DNA of 42,791 nt. It comes from Syntrophaceae bacterium. GTDB taxonomy: Bacteria > Desulfobacterota > Syntrophia > Syntrophales > UBA5619. The notes below the pieces were generated by a model that was not told the DNA's origin, did no database searches, and saw only the letters and a list, made by a program, of their open reading frames with translations. The position numbers and the translations under genes are program-made. Positions within the stretch are counted from its first letter, which is position 1. Every line of letters starts with the position of its first letter. Positions 24,096 to 31,661 of the stretch are shown piece by piece. The DNA is taken from the NCBI GenBank assembly GCA_003141195.1, contig PLLC01000059.1:2851-45641 (forward strand), written 5' to 3'.

Positions 24096-25424
24096 ATGGA
24101 AAACAAACGATGCCTGGTCATCGCCGACGATTTGACGGGGGCGGCGGATACCGGGGTCCAGTTTGTCATCCGGGGGCTTAATACCTGTCTCATCTCTCCG
24201 GACAGCGCCCGGCCGATTGATTTCAGTCGTTATCTGAAACGGGATGTCCTTGTTGTGAATACCCATTCGCGGAGCTTGAATGCCCGTCAGGCGGCTGATA
24301 GGATAACTCTTCTGCTGAAGGATTACCGCCGGGATCTGTTTCCCCTGGTTTATAAAAAAATCGACTCGACGCTCCGGGGCAATATGGGTTCTGAAATCGA
24401 CGCCCTGCTGGAAAAGACAGGATTTTCAGTCGGCTTCGTGGCACCTTCCTTTCCGGAACAGAAGAGAAGCCTTGTGGGCGGAATCATGATGGTCGACGGG
24501 AAGCCGCTTTCGCTCACGGAGGCGGCGCAGGATGCCGTTTCCCCGATTCATGAATCCCACGTTCATAAGCTTCTCGGGGCGCAATCCCGCCGGGACATCG
24601 CGACAATCGATCTGACCTATGTGGCCTCCACTGCCGAGAAACTCCATGCCGAGGTGATGCGGGAGTGTCTTTCCGGAAAGGGAAAGCTCATCATCTTCGA
24701 TGCCGTGACGCGTGAAGATCTGCAGAACATCGCAGAGGTCAGTTTTCGGATGTCGCAGCAGCCGCTTCTGATCGGCTCCGCAGGTCTGGCCCAGGAGATT
24801 GCCGGGGAACTCTCCGCCGCCGTCGGCCATCAGCCATTTTCCCCGGAGAAAACGGAGACGGTGCGCATTCTCATGGTAAGCGGCAGCGCCTCCGGCGTCA
24901 CGCATGGACAGATTCGCCGTCTGGAGAGGAGAGGATCCGTGAGTTCATTTGAGTTGGGCGCCGGAATACGGTCGGACGATGAAAAAACCAGACGGAAAAG
25001 AAATCTCCAGATGGCTGGGCGGATGGGGGAGGCCCTCAGACGGGGCCATGTCCTGCTCAAGTCGCCTCTGGAGAGACTGGAACAGCAGGGCGAGGTTCCT
25101 GTCCAGACCCGAATCACGAATGACCTTGCCGTCATGACCCGGCACGCCCTGACGGTTTCCAAAATACCGGTCGAATCGCTCATTCTGGTCGTAACCGGCG
25201 GCGATACGGCGATGGATATCCTGCAGGCCCTGAACGCCGGGGAACTTCATATCCTGGGACAGGTCCTCGATGGCATCGTCATGAGCCGATTGGCGGGAGG
25301 AGTGTATGAAGGCCTGAGGGTGGTGACCAAGGCCGGCGCCTTTGGAAAGGACGATGCCCTGGAAAAAATCTTCGAGATCGTAACGGGAAAGACGCTTGAA
25401 TCGTTCGATTCAGTTCAACCTTGA
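24096..25424 (+). CDS. Four-carbon acid sugar kinase (DUF1537 family)
   Basis: 442 residues from 24096. The N-terminal domain carries VIADDLTGAADTGVQF (8-23), the acid-sugar binding signature, and KKIDSTLRGN. The C-terminal nucleotide-binding domain carries VTGGDTAMDIL and VTKAGAFGKDDAL. DUF1537 kinases phosphorylate four-carbon sugar acids such as D-threonate or D-erythronate at O4. The adjoining PdxA-type gene supplies the next oxidation in that pathway. The frame is open upstream to 23958, but the family begins at the MENKRCLVIADD methionine; AAAGG just before it is a poor ribosome binding site. First gene of a four-gene operon with gaps of 21, 26 and 5 bases. Confidence 0.9.
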   Translation: MENKRCLVIADDLTGAADTGVQFVIRGLNTCLISPDSARPIDFSRYLKRDVLVVNTHSRSLNARQAADRITLLLKDYRRDLFPLVYKKIDSTLRGNMGSEIDALLEKTGFSVGFVAPSFPEQKRSLVGGIMMVDGKPLSLTEAAQDAVSPIHESHVHKLLGAQSRRDIATIDLTYVASTAEKLHAEVMRECLSGKGKLIIFDAVTREDLQNIAEVSFRMSQQPLLIGSAGLAQEIAGELSAAVGHQPFSPEKTETVRILMVSGSASGVTHGQIRRLERRGSVSSFELGAGIRSDDEKTRRKRNLQMAGRMGEALRRGHVLLKSPLERLEQQGEVPVQTRITNDLAVMTRHALTVSKIPVESLILVVTGGDTAMDILQALNAGELHILGQVLDGIVMSRLAGGVYEGLRVVTKAGAFGKDDALEKIFEIVTGKTLESFDSVQP

Positions 25425-25445
25425 AGGAGGATCCATAATAAAGTC

Positions 25446-26483
25446 ATGAAAGATATCAGACCCCTGATCGGAATCAGTGTCGGCGATCCGGCGGGAATCG
25501 GTCCGGAAATTACCGCAAAAGCCCTTCTGCTTCCGGAAATATACGAGATATGCCGCCCTCTAACGGTTGCCGAAGCGAACATGATGGCCGATGCCGTCCG
25601 GTTCTCGAAACTGCATCAGGAGATTCATCCGGTTTCTGCCCCCGAAGAAGGTCTCTATCGGTGCGGCGTCATCGATGTGCTGGACATGAAGAATATCAAT
25701 GCCGGAAAGATTCGGTACAAGACGGTTTCCGCGGAGACGGGACGCGCCTCATTCGAATATGTCCGGAAGGTGATCGAACTGGCGATGGCCGGGAAGATCG
25801 ACGCGACGGTGACGGGACCCATCAACAAGGAGGCCATCAACAAGGCCGGCTTTCACTATTCCGGCCATACGGAAATTTATGCCGATTTGACGAATACCCG
25901 TGATTATGCGATGTTGCTGGCGCACGAAAATTTCCGGGTGATCCACGTCTCCACGCATGTCTCCCTCCGGGAAGCGTGCGACCGTGTGAAAAAAGAGAGG
26001 GTTTACCGCGTGATCCGCTTGGGAGAAGATGCCGTGAAGAAACTGGGGATCGATCGCCCGCGCATTGCCGTCGCCGGTCTGAATCCCCACGCGGGGGAGA
26101 ACGGAATGTTCGGGCGCGAGGAGATCGAGGAGATCGAACCGGCCGTCATGCAGGCCCGGAGCGAAGGACTTAATGTGGAAGGTCCCATCCCTCCGGACAC
26201 CGTTTTTTCGAAGATGCAGGGCGGGCAGTACGATCTGGTCGTGGCCATGTATCACGACGAAGGACATATTCCCATAAAAGTCATCGGGTTTCAGTACGAT
26301 GAGCGCACCAAAACGTGGGGTTCGATGTCCGGAATCAACGTCACCTGCGGCCTGCCCATCATCCGGGTCTCCGTCGATCACGGCACGGCGTTCGGCAAGG
26401 CGGGCGAAGGACGGGCAAATCCGGAAAGCATGATTGAGGCCATCCGGGTTGCGGCGCGCCTGGCGTCGCACCGGCAGTCTTGA
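25446..26483 (+). CDS. PdxA-family 4-phosphate dehydrogenase (PdxA2 type)
   Basis: 345 residues. GDPAGIGPE (13-21), TGPINKEA, and the metal-site histidines in [11 protein letters not shown] (H141) and [10 protein letters not shown] (H270, H274) match PdxA. Biosynthetic PdxA acts on 4-hydroxythreonine-4-phosphate; the PdxA2 branch next to DUF1537 kinases oxidises D-threonate or D-erythronate 4-phosphate with NAD and decarboxylates to dihydroxyacetone phosphate. Its place directly after the kinase supports the catabolic type. The best Shine-Dalgarno sequence, GAAGGAGG, lies 15 bases before the ATG, longer than normal. Confidence 0.88.
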   Translation: MKDIRPLIGISVGDPAGIGPEITAKALLLPEIYEICRPLTVAEANMMADAVRFSKLHQEIHPVSAPEEGLYRCGVIDVLDMKNINAGKIRYKTVSAETGRASFEYVRKVIELAMAGKIDATVTGPINKEAINKAGFHYSGHTEIYADLTNTRDYAMLLAHENFRVIHVSTHVSLREACDRVKKERVYRVIRLGEDAVKKLGIDRPRIAVAGLNPHAGENGMFGREEIEEIEPAVMQARSEGLNVEGPIPPDTVFSKMQGGQYDLVVAMYHDEGHIPIKVIGFQYDERTKTWGSMSGINVTCGLPIIRVSVDHGTAFGKAGEGRANPESMIEAIRVAARLASHRQS

Positions 26484-26509
26484 GGGCATTTTCATCACAA
26501 GGAGGATCC

Positions 26510-28204
26510 ATGACCCGCCCCAATTCATATAGAGGCCCCCTGCGAAGTTCCATCATCACGCAGGGGATTGACCGGGCCACGCACCGTTCCCTGTTCTATT
26601 CCATGGGCCACTGCCGGGAGGATCTGGACAAACCCCTGGTGGCCGTCGTCAACTCCTTCAATGAAGTGTCGCCCGGCCACGTTCACCTGCAGGCGCTCTG
26701 CCAGGCGATCAAGTTAGGGGTGGCCGAGGCGGGGGGAACGCCGCTGGAGTTCCCCTGCATCGCGGTCTGCGACGGCATCGCCACGGGCCATGAGGGGATG
26801 AAGATGCCCATGCTCAGCCGCGAGATGATCGCCGATCTGATTGAGCTGATGGTCACGGCCCACGGTTTCGACGCCATGGTGCTTCTGACCAACTGCGACA
26901 AGGTCACGCCGGGGATGCTGATGGCCGCAGGTAGGCTCAACATCCCGGCCATCCTGGTGAGCGGCGGCCCCATGGACACCACCAGTTTTCACGGGAAAGA
27001 GGTCTGTTACACGGACCTCATCGAGGCGGAAGGGAAAGTCGTCCGGGGCGAGATGAGCGAAGTGGAGCTGACCGCGTTCGAGCACGTGGCCTGCCCCGGG
27101 TGCGGCTCCTGCGCCATGATGGGAACCGCAAACTCCATGAACATGCTGACCGAGGCGCTCGGCATGACGCTGACCGACGGCGCCCTCATCCCGGCCACGT
27201 ACGGGGCCCGCGTCGCGCTGGCCAGGCATGCGGGACAGGCGATCATGGAGCTCCACAACCGAAACATCCTGCCGCGGGACATCATGACGCTGGACGCCTT
27301 CGAGAACGCGATCGCCGTCGATATGGCGATCGGGGGATCCACCAACACCTGCCTCCATCTTCCCGCCATCGCCCGGGAGGTCGGCATCGCGCTTGAGATG
27401 GACCGTTTCTCCGAGATCGCCGAGCGGACGCCGCATCTGACCCTGCTCAAGCCGGCCGGGAAATTTTTCACCGGCGACATGTACAATGCCGGCGGCATTT
27501 CGGCCCTGATGAACGAACTCAACCGACATCAGATGATCCATCCCGATTGCATGACGGCGACCGGAAAGACCATCGCCGAAAACATCGCCTGCCGGAAAAT
27601 CCTGAATCCCGAGGTGATCCATCCGGTCGAAAAACCCATCTCCCCCCGGGGCGGGCTGGCCATCCTCCGCGGAAACCTGGCCCCCGAAGGCGCGGTCGTC
27701 AAAAGCGCCGCGGTCGCCCCGGAAATGCTGGTCCATTCCGGACCCGCGCGCGTCTTCGACCGGGAGGAAGAGGCCCTGGAGGCAATTTTCAGCGGGAACA
27801 TCAAACCCGGCGACGTGGTCGTCATCCGCTACGAGGGGCCCAAGGGAGGGCCCGGGATGCGCGAACAGTTGCTGCCCACCTCGGCCATCATCGGCATGGG
27901 ATTGGGCAAGACCGTCGCCCTGATCACCGATGGGCGGTTCTCCGGGGCGACGCAAGGGGCCTGCATCGGCCACGTCTCGCCGGAGGCCTATCTGGGCGGC
28001 CCCATCGCCCTCATCGCGGAGGGAGACACAATCCGGATCGACATCCCGGCGCGCAAACTGGAGCTGGCGGTCGATCCGAAGGTTCTGGAGGAGCGGAAAA
28101 AGAGCTGGAAGCCGCCCGAGAGCACGAACATCGAGAAGGGTTCGCTGTTGGAGCGTTACCGGCGGATGGTGGGTTCGGCGATGAAGGGTTCCATCCTGGA
28201 GTAA
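26510..28204 (+). CDS. ilvD: Dihydroxy-acid/sugar-acid dehydratase (IlvD/EDD family)
   Basis: 564 residues from the ATG at 26510, eight bases after AAGGAGG. Cluster ligands are in TNCDKVTPG (C129) and [18 protein letters not shown] (C195/C198/C201), and PGHVHL (55-60) is as in E. coli IlvD. The C-terminal block [12 protein letters not shown] and [12 protein letters not shown] completes the family signature. IlvD removes water from 2,3-dihydroxy acids in valine/isoleucine synthesis; relatives do the same to aldonic acids. Sitting in an operon with a DUF1537 kinase, PdxA2 and a racemase and not with ilv genes suggests a sugar-acid substrate, though a housekeeping role is not excluded. Confidence 0.88.
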   Translation: MTRPNSYRGPLRSSIITQGIDRATHRSLFYSMGHCREDLDKPLVAVVNSFNEVSPGHVHLQALCQAIKLGVAEAGGTPLEFPCIAVCDGIATGHEGMKMPMLSREMIADLIELMVTAHGFDAMVLLTNCDKVTPGMLMAAGRLNIPAILVSGGPMDTTSFHGKEVCYTDLIEAEGKVVRGEMSEVELTAFEHVACPGCGSCAMMGTANSMNMLTEALGMTLTDGALIPATYGARVALARHAGQAIMELHNRNILPRDIMTLDAFENAIAVDMAIGGSTNTCLHLPAIAREVGIALEMDRFSEIAERTPHLTLLKPAGKFFTGDMYNAGGISALMNELNRHQMIHPDCMTATGKTIAENIACRKILNPEVIHPVEKPISPRGGLAILRGNLAPEGAVVKSAAVAPEMLVHSGPARVFDREEEALEAIFSGNIKPGDVVVIRYEGPKGGPGMREQLLPTSAIIGMGLGKTVALITDGRFSGATQGACIGHVSPEAYLGGPIALIAEGDTIRIDIPARKLELAVDPKVLEERKKSWKPPESTNIEKGSLLERYRRMVGSAMKGSILE

Positions 28205-28209
28205 AAAAC

Positions 28210-29505
28210 ATGACTATCCGTAACGTAACATTGCCGTATGGAGAAAAGAGCGTCGAGATCCGCATCCCAGAGAAAAATCTCGTGGGGGTATACTCCCCGC
28301 GCGACGCGGCGCCGGTGACGGACGTCGAGGCGGAAATCCGGCGGGCATTGGCCTCGCCCATCGGGGCCCTGCCCCTGCGGGAACAGGTCCGGGGCCGGAA
28401 AAACGCGGTTCTGATCGCGGACGACAACACGCGCCTGACGCCGACGGATATCCTGATCCCGATTCTCCTCAACGAGTGCAACGCGGCCGGAATACCCGAT
28501 TCAGCCATCCGCGTGATCATCGCGCTTGGTACCCACCGCTTCATGACGGACGACGAGATCCGGGACAAGTTCGGCGCCGAAACGCTATGCCGCGTGCCGG
28601 TCGTCAACCATCCCTACAAGGACCCGGATGCGCTTGTCGATCTGGGAACGACGAAGAACGGGGGGCGCATCCGGATCAATCGCACGGTGGTCGAGGCCGA
28701 TTTCAAGATGGGGATCGGCAGTATCGTCCCCCACCACATCCCCGGTTACGCCGGCGGAGCGAAGATCATCCAGCCGGGTGTCTCCGGCGAGGAGACAACG
28801 GCCTACACCCACCTGTTGTCGGTGCGGGCGCCCCGCTCCTACCTGGGCGTGCTGGAGAACCCCGTCCGCGAGGAGCTCGACGCGATGGCCCGCAAGGTCG
28901 GGATGAACACGATCCTCAACACGGTCCTCAATCGGCACGGCCAGGTCGTTCAGGCCTTTTTCGGCGATGTGGTGGAGGCGTTTCGGGCCGGAGTCGCAAA
29001 ATCCCGGGAGGTTTACGACGTCCCGATCTCGGAGGAGGCCGATATCGTGCTGTCGAGCTCCCATCCCTGCGACCTCGAGTTCTGGCAGGCCCACAAGACG
29101 CTCTATCCTTCGGACCTGGCGGTCAAGGCGGGGGGCATCGTGATCGTGGCGACCCCCTGCCATGAAGGGATCGCCCAGACGCACTGCAATATGCTGGAGA
29201 TGGCCCCTTACGGTTCCCGGCGGCTTCGGGAGATGGTCTCGGCCAGGGAGCTTGAGGACGAGGTGGGCGCCGCGCTGGCGATCGCCTGGGCGCAGGTGCG
29301 GGAGAGGGAAGAGGTCTGGATCGTCTCCGACGGCATCAGCCCGGAGGAGTCGGAAAAACTGGTTTTCCGCTATTTTGCCGATGTGCAGGAGGCCCTGGAC
29401 GCGGCCCTGGCCCAGAAAGGGCCCGGCGCTCGGGTCACGGTTCTGACCCATGCGCCGGACATGCTGCCGAGAATTACGGCCGGATCCGCATCATCTCTTC
29501 CCTGA
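28210..29505 (+). CDS. larA: LarA-family nickel-pincer racemase/epimerase
   Basis: 431 residues. All residues that bind the nickel-pincer nucleotide or act as acid/base in LarA of Lactobacillus plantarum are present with a constant offset of one: H109 in GTHR, H175 in HHIPGYAGG, K185 in GGAK and H201. It should therefore bind the cofactor if larBCE are made elsewhere; they are not in this window. LarA homologues racemise lactate or epimerise other alpha-hydroxy acids. The operon with a dehydratase and an acid-sugar kinase favours a hydroxy-acid of a sugar type. The start is five bases after the dehydratase stop, using GGAG within its last codons. Confidence 0.87.
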   Translation: MTIRNVTLPYGEKSVEIRIPEKNLVGVYSPRDAAPVTDVEAEIRRALASPIGALPLREQVRGRKNAVLIADDNTRLTPTDILIPILLNECNAAGIPDSAIRVIIALGTHRFMTDDEIRDKFGAETLCRVPVVNHPYKDPDALVDLGTTKNGGRIRINRTVVEADFKMGIGSIVPHHIPGYAGGAKIIQPGVSGEETTAYTHLLSVRAPRSYLGVLENPVREELDAMARKVGMNTILNTVLNRHGQVVQAFFGDVVEAFRAGVAKSREVYDVPISEEADIVLSSSHPCDLEFWQAHKTLYPSDLAVKAGGIVIVATPCHEGIAQTHCNMLEMAPYGSRRLREMVSARELEDEVGAALAIAWAQVREREEVWIVSDGISPEESEKLVFRYFADVQEALDAALAQKGPGARVTVLTHAPDMLPRITAGSASSLP

Positions 29506-29591
29506 AGCAGGCTTTCGGCGGCAGCCTTGATTGGACCAATGGCCCGGCCGGCGCAACACTTCCTCCTCCGGAAACCGTCACAGCAAGCCGT

Positions 29592-30011
29592 TTACCGGCT
29601 TCGGCTGTCGCTCAGGACGAAATCCCCCTTGCCGGAGACGGCCGCGAGCAAACGGCTGAGCTTTTCGATGCTCGGGACCGCCCGTCCCTGTTCGTAGCGG
29701 GCGTAGGCGTTCAGAGAGACGGCGCCCAGGCGTCTGGCGACGGCGGAGAGGGAAAGCCCTTCCAGCGTCCGTTTACGGCGCAGGAGAAACGCGGTCAGCG
29801 CGGCCTGGTCGGGGGAATCGATCTCGAAGTAATCACCTTTCCCGGGGTGAACCTCGATGACGAATCCCGGCTTGTTCACCAGCGATTCGATCGCGTCGGC
29901 GATCATCACGAAGGACTCTTTTTTAGTTCGGCCCTGGGTGGCGACCCCCAGAATCGGGACTTCGATCGCCCACATCCGGCCGACCTTGAACACCCTGCCT
30001 GCAAATCTCAT
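29592..30011 (-). CDS. hicB: HicB-type antitoxin
   Basis: 139 residues. The N-terminal half is a HicB partial RNase-H-like fold (FKVGRMWAIEVPILGVATQG, then ESFVMIADAIESLV); the C-terminal half is an XRE-like HTH (LSLSAVARRLGAVSLNAYARYEQ) that should bind its own promoter and neutralise HicA. It overlaps the upstream toxin frame by four bases (ATGA), the usual hicA-hicB arrangement. The toxin reading frame is broken (see 30008-30187), so this antitoxin may no longer have a working partner. Confidence 0.87.
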   Translation of the reverse strand: MRFAGRVFKVGRMWAIEVPILGVATQGRTKKESFVMIADAIESLVNKPGFVIEVHPGKGDYFEIDSPDQAALTAFLLRRKRTLEGLSLSAVARRLGAVSLNAYARYEQGRAVPSIEKLSRLLAAVSGKGDFVLSDSRSR

Positions 30012-30187
30012 GATTCCGTTCCTCCGGCCTCCTTCAGGATGGCCCTGGCCGTATATTCGTTGATCTCCCTGTGGCGCGGCAGAGCCAGTTCGCGTTCGCC
30101 CCGTCGCCAGATATCATGCCGGCCGCCGTGACGAGAAAGTCACCCACCGAGCTGTTCAAGCCTCTGCTCCAACTCACGACGCTTCAT
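30008..30187 (-). pseudogene. hicA: HicA toxin gene with an in-frame stop
   Basis: Reading from the ATG at 30187 gives MKRRELEQRLEQLGG, then TGA at 30142-30140, then LSRHGGRHDIWRRGERELA, LPRHREINEYTARAI and LKEAGGTES. The whole frame is the normal 60 codons, and the HicA motif RHGGRHDIW with the catalytic histidine is intact. Only codon 16 is wrong: the family has a large hydrophobic residue here, often tryptophan, so a single TGG to TGA change explains it. Expression would be a 15-residue fragment unless the stop is read through or misassembled. Confidence 0.85.
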
Positions 30188-30476
30188 GGCGCCATATTAC
30201 ACATATCGGGGTAAGAAAGCAAATGTTTCATTGCAGATGAAAAGCTGCAGCAAACTGATGCTGGAACTCCATCTCCCTGCACGACACCGGGAAAGGCATT
30301 CCCGTCACTTTACTCAATTACTGCCCCCACCTACTTATCTTCACCCCTATAGCGAGAACAATTATGAAGATTACTGGTTGTGAGTAACGTCACCTGCAGG
30401 TGCAGGAGAAGACCAACAGATATCATGGTCGCAATCTTTGTATTTCATACCAGCAAAGCCTTCGTGAAAATCTCCG
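30188..30476. other. Gap without a recognised gene
   Basis: About 290 bases between the HicA remnant and the cytidylate-kinase-like gene. A 65-codon plus-strand frame across it has no ribosome binding site and no family resemblance. No promoter-like pairs stand out for hicAB on the minus strand. Confidence 0.4.
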
Positions 30477-31157
30477 TTAATTGTAATTGTACCACTGCCG
30501 TGAGTTGAATGCCTCCTTTACAATATTCACGATGGTATCGATGTTCAGATTATTCGTGTTTAGAACAAGGTCGAAGTTAAGCGGATCCATCATATCCGCG
30601 TTGAAGTATTTTCTGATAAAAGCCCTTCGGGCGGATTCCGTGAGCAGGACCCTCCGCTTTGCTTCCGCTTCAGATAACCCGTAAGCCTTTGCTACGTTGT
30701 CAATTCTCGTCTGCAGTGGCGCCACGGCAAGGAGGCGTAGACATACCTCCTGCGGCAGGATGAAACTTGCGCCGCGACCGACGATCAAGGCATGGCCGTG
30801 CGCTCCAATGGCTCCCACGACCTTAGTCAGATGTTGCAGGTATTCGTAGGACCACATGTTATTCTCGCCGAGAGCCCGGATCCAGTCGTTGAGAATTGAG
30901 CGGTCATGCTCATCAAGCGATTCAACGACCCATTTGCTCGCCTTAGAGCTTTCCACAATTTTTTCTACAATCTCTCGGTCGAAGAGATCAATCTTCAACT
31001 CCTCCGCAAGTCGCTGGGCAATGGATTTCCCGCCTGCCCCGGGCAGCCGCGACAAGGTGATGACTGGCCGTATCGGTTTCTTGTATTTCTTTTTCTGATC
31101 AATCTGCCATCTTTTGATCTGCTCTTCTATGATTTTATCATGTGATGCAACTTGCAT
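30477..31157 (-). CDS. Cytidylate kinase-like protein
   Basis: 226 residues from the ATG at 31157, which follows AAGGAGG by six bases. The P-loop is SRLPGAGGKSIAQRLAEEL; LFDREIVEKI and RGASFILP follow, as in the cytidylate-kinase-like family (distinct from true Cmk). An arginine-rich lid-like stretch (AEAKRRVLLTESARRAFIRKYF) closes the active site. The natural substrate of this family is not established to my knowledge. It has its own strong promoter, and I see no operon partner. Confidence 0.85.
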   Translation of the reverse strand: MQVASHDKIIEEQIKRWQIDQKKKYKKPIRPVITLSRLPGAGGKSIAQRLAEELKIDLFDREIVEKIVESSKASKWVVESLDEHDRSILNDWIRALGENNMWSYEYLQHLTKVVGAIGAHGHALIVGRGASFILPQEVCLRLLAVAPLQTRIDNVAKAYGLSEAEAKRRVLLTESARRAFIRKYFNADMMDPLNFDLVLNTNNLNIDTIVNIVKEAFNSRQWYNYN

Positions 31158-31180
31158 GAGTTCCTCCTTTTTTATGAGAA

Positions 31181-31196
31181 TTCCCTTTTTTGGGAA
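31181..31196. promoter_or_regulatory. Inverted repeat at the transcription start of the kinase-like gene
   Basis: TTCCC-TTTTTT-GGGAA. It covers the expected start of transcription just after the -10 box, where a repressor could act, or forms the first stem of the message. Confidence 0.4.
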
Positions 31197-31197
31197 A

Positions 31198-31226
31198 AGT
31201 ATAGGATGTACGCCCGTGTGTGTCAA
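31198..31226 (-). promoter_or_regulatory. Sigma-70 type promoter for the cytidylate kinase-like gene
   Basis: Minus-strand TTGACA (31226-31221), exactly 17 bases, TATACT (31203-31198). Confidence 0.8.
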
Positions 31227-31249
31227 TGATTGTCTAAAGGACGTGATCA

Positions 31250-31624
31250 TTACGCATTGAAATCCTGTATCCCTATCTTAACGACAGATCTAATGCTTTC
31301 AGGAAGAAGTTGATCTCTCTCATCCTTTTCCCAAGACCACCGGTAGACGAACGTTACGGTGAAACGCCCTGCCTTCAGCAGGCACAGGCGGAAATGCTCA
31401 ACCCCGCCGGCGCCGACACGCCCGGATGTACCTACGGACGTCCTGAATTCTTTGGCAACGACCAAAACCGCTGCGTCTTCTCCCTGCTCCACCATCTCCT
31501 AACTGTAGCCGGTGGTTGGGTTGGAAGGGAGGGTGACAATTACCTCTTTCTGAGGCTTGAGGCGCACGGTCTTGCCGTTATCCGCCCCCGTCAGGACAGT
31601 CTCGGCGAAGGCAGCAACCGATTT
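31250..31624 (-). pseudogene. Chagasin-family (I42) protease inhibitor, broken
   Basis: Read from 31624, the frame gives VAAFAETVLTGADNG (end of a signal peptide) and VTLPSNPTTGYS, then TAG at 31501-31499, then EMVEQGEDAAVLVV and GAGGVEHFRLCLLKAG, with RWSWEKDE near the end. The three loops that define chagasin-like inhibitors of papain-type proteases are visible: NPTTGY(S)W, GxGG and RxW. The stop replaces the conserved tryptophan (TGG to TAG). The 5' end is also lost: a stop lies just upstream, and no start or full signal peptide precedes it before the SDR gene ends at 31662. Confidence 0.72.
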
Positions 31625-31661
31625 TTATCTGCCCTGAAGACCGTTTTCGGTCGTCGGTTTA

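Noticed and set aside
27547-28209. N-terminal extension of the LarA frame by ~220 codons
   Set aside because: It lies entirely within the dehydratase gene in another frame; the LarA family begins at 28210.
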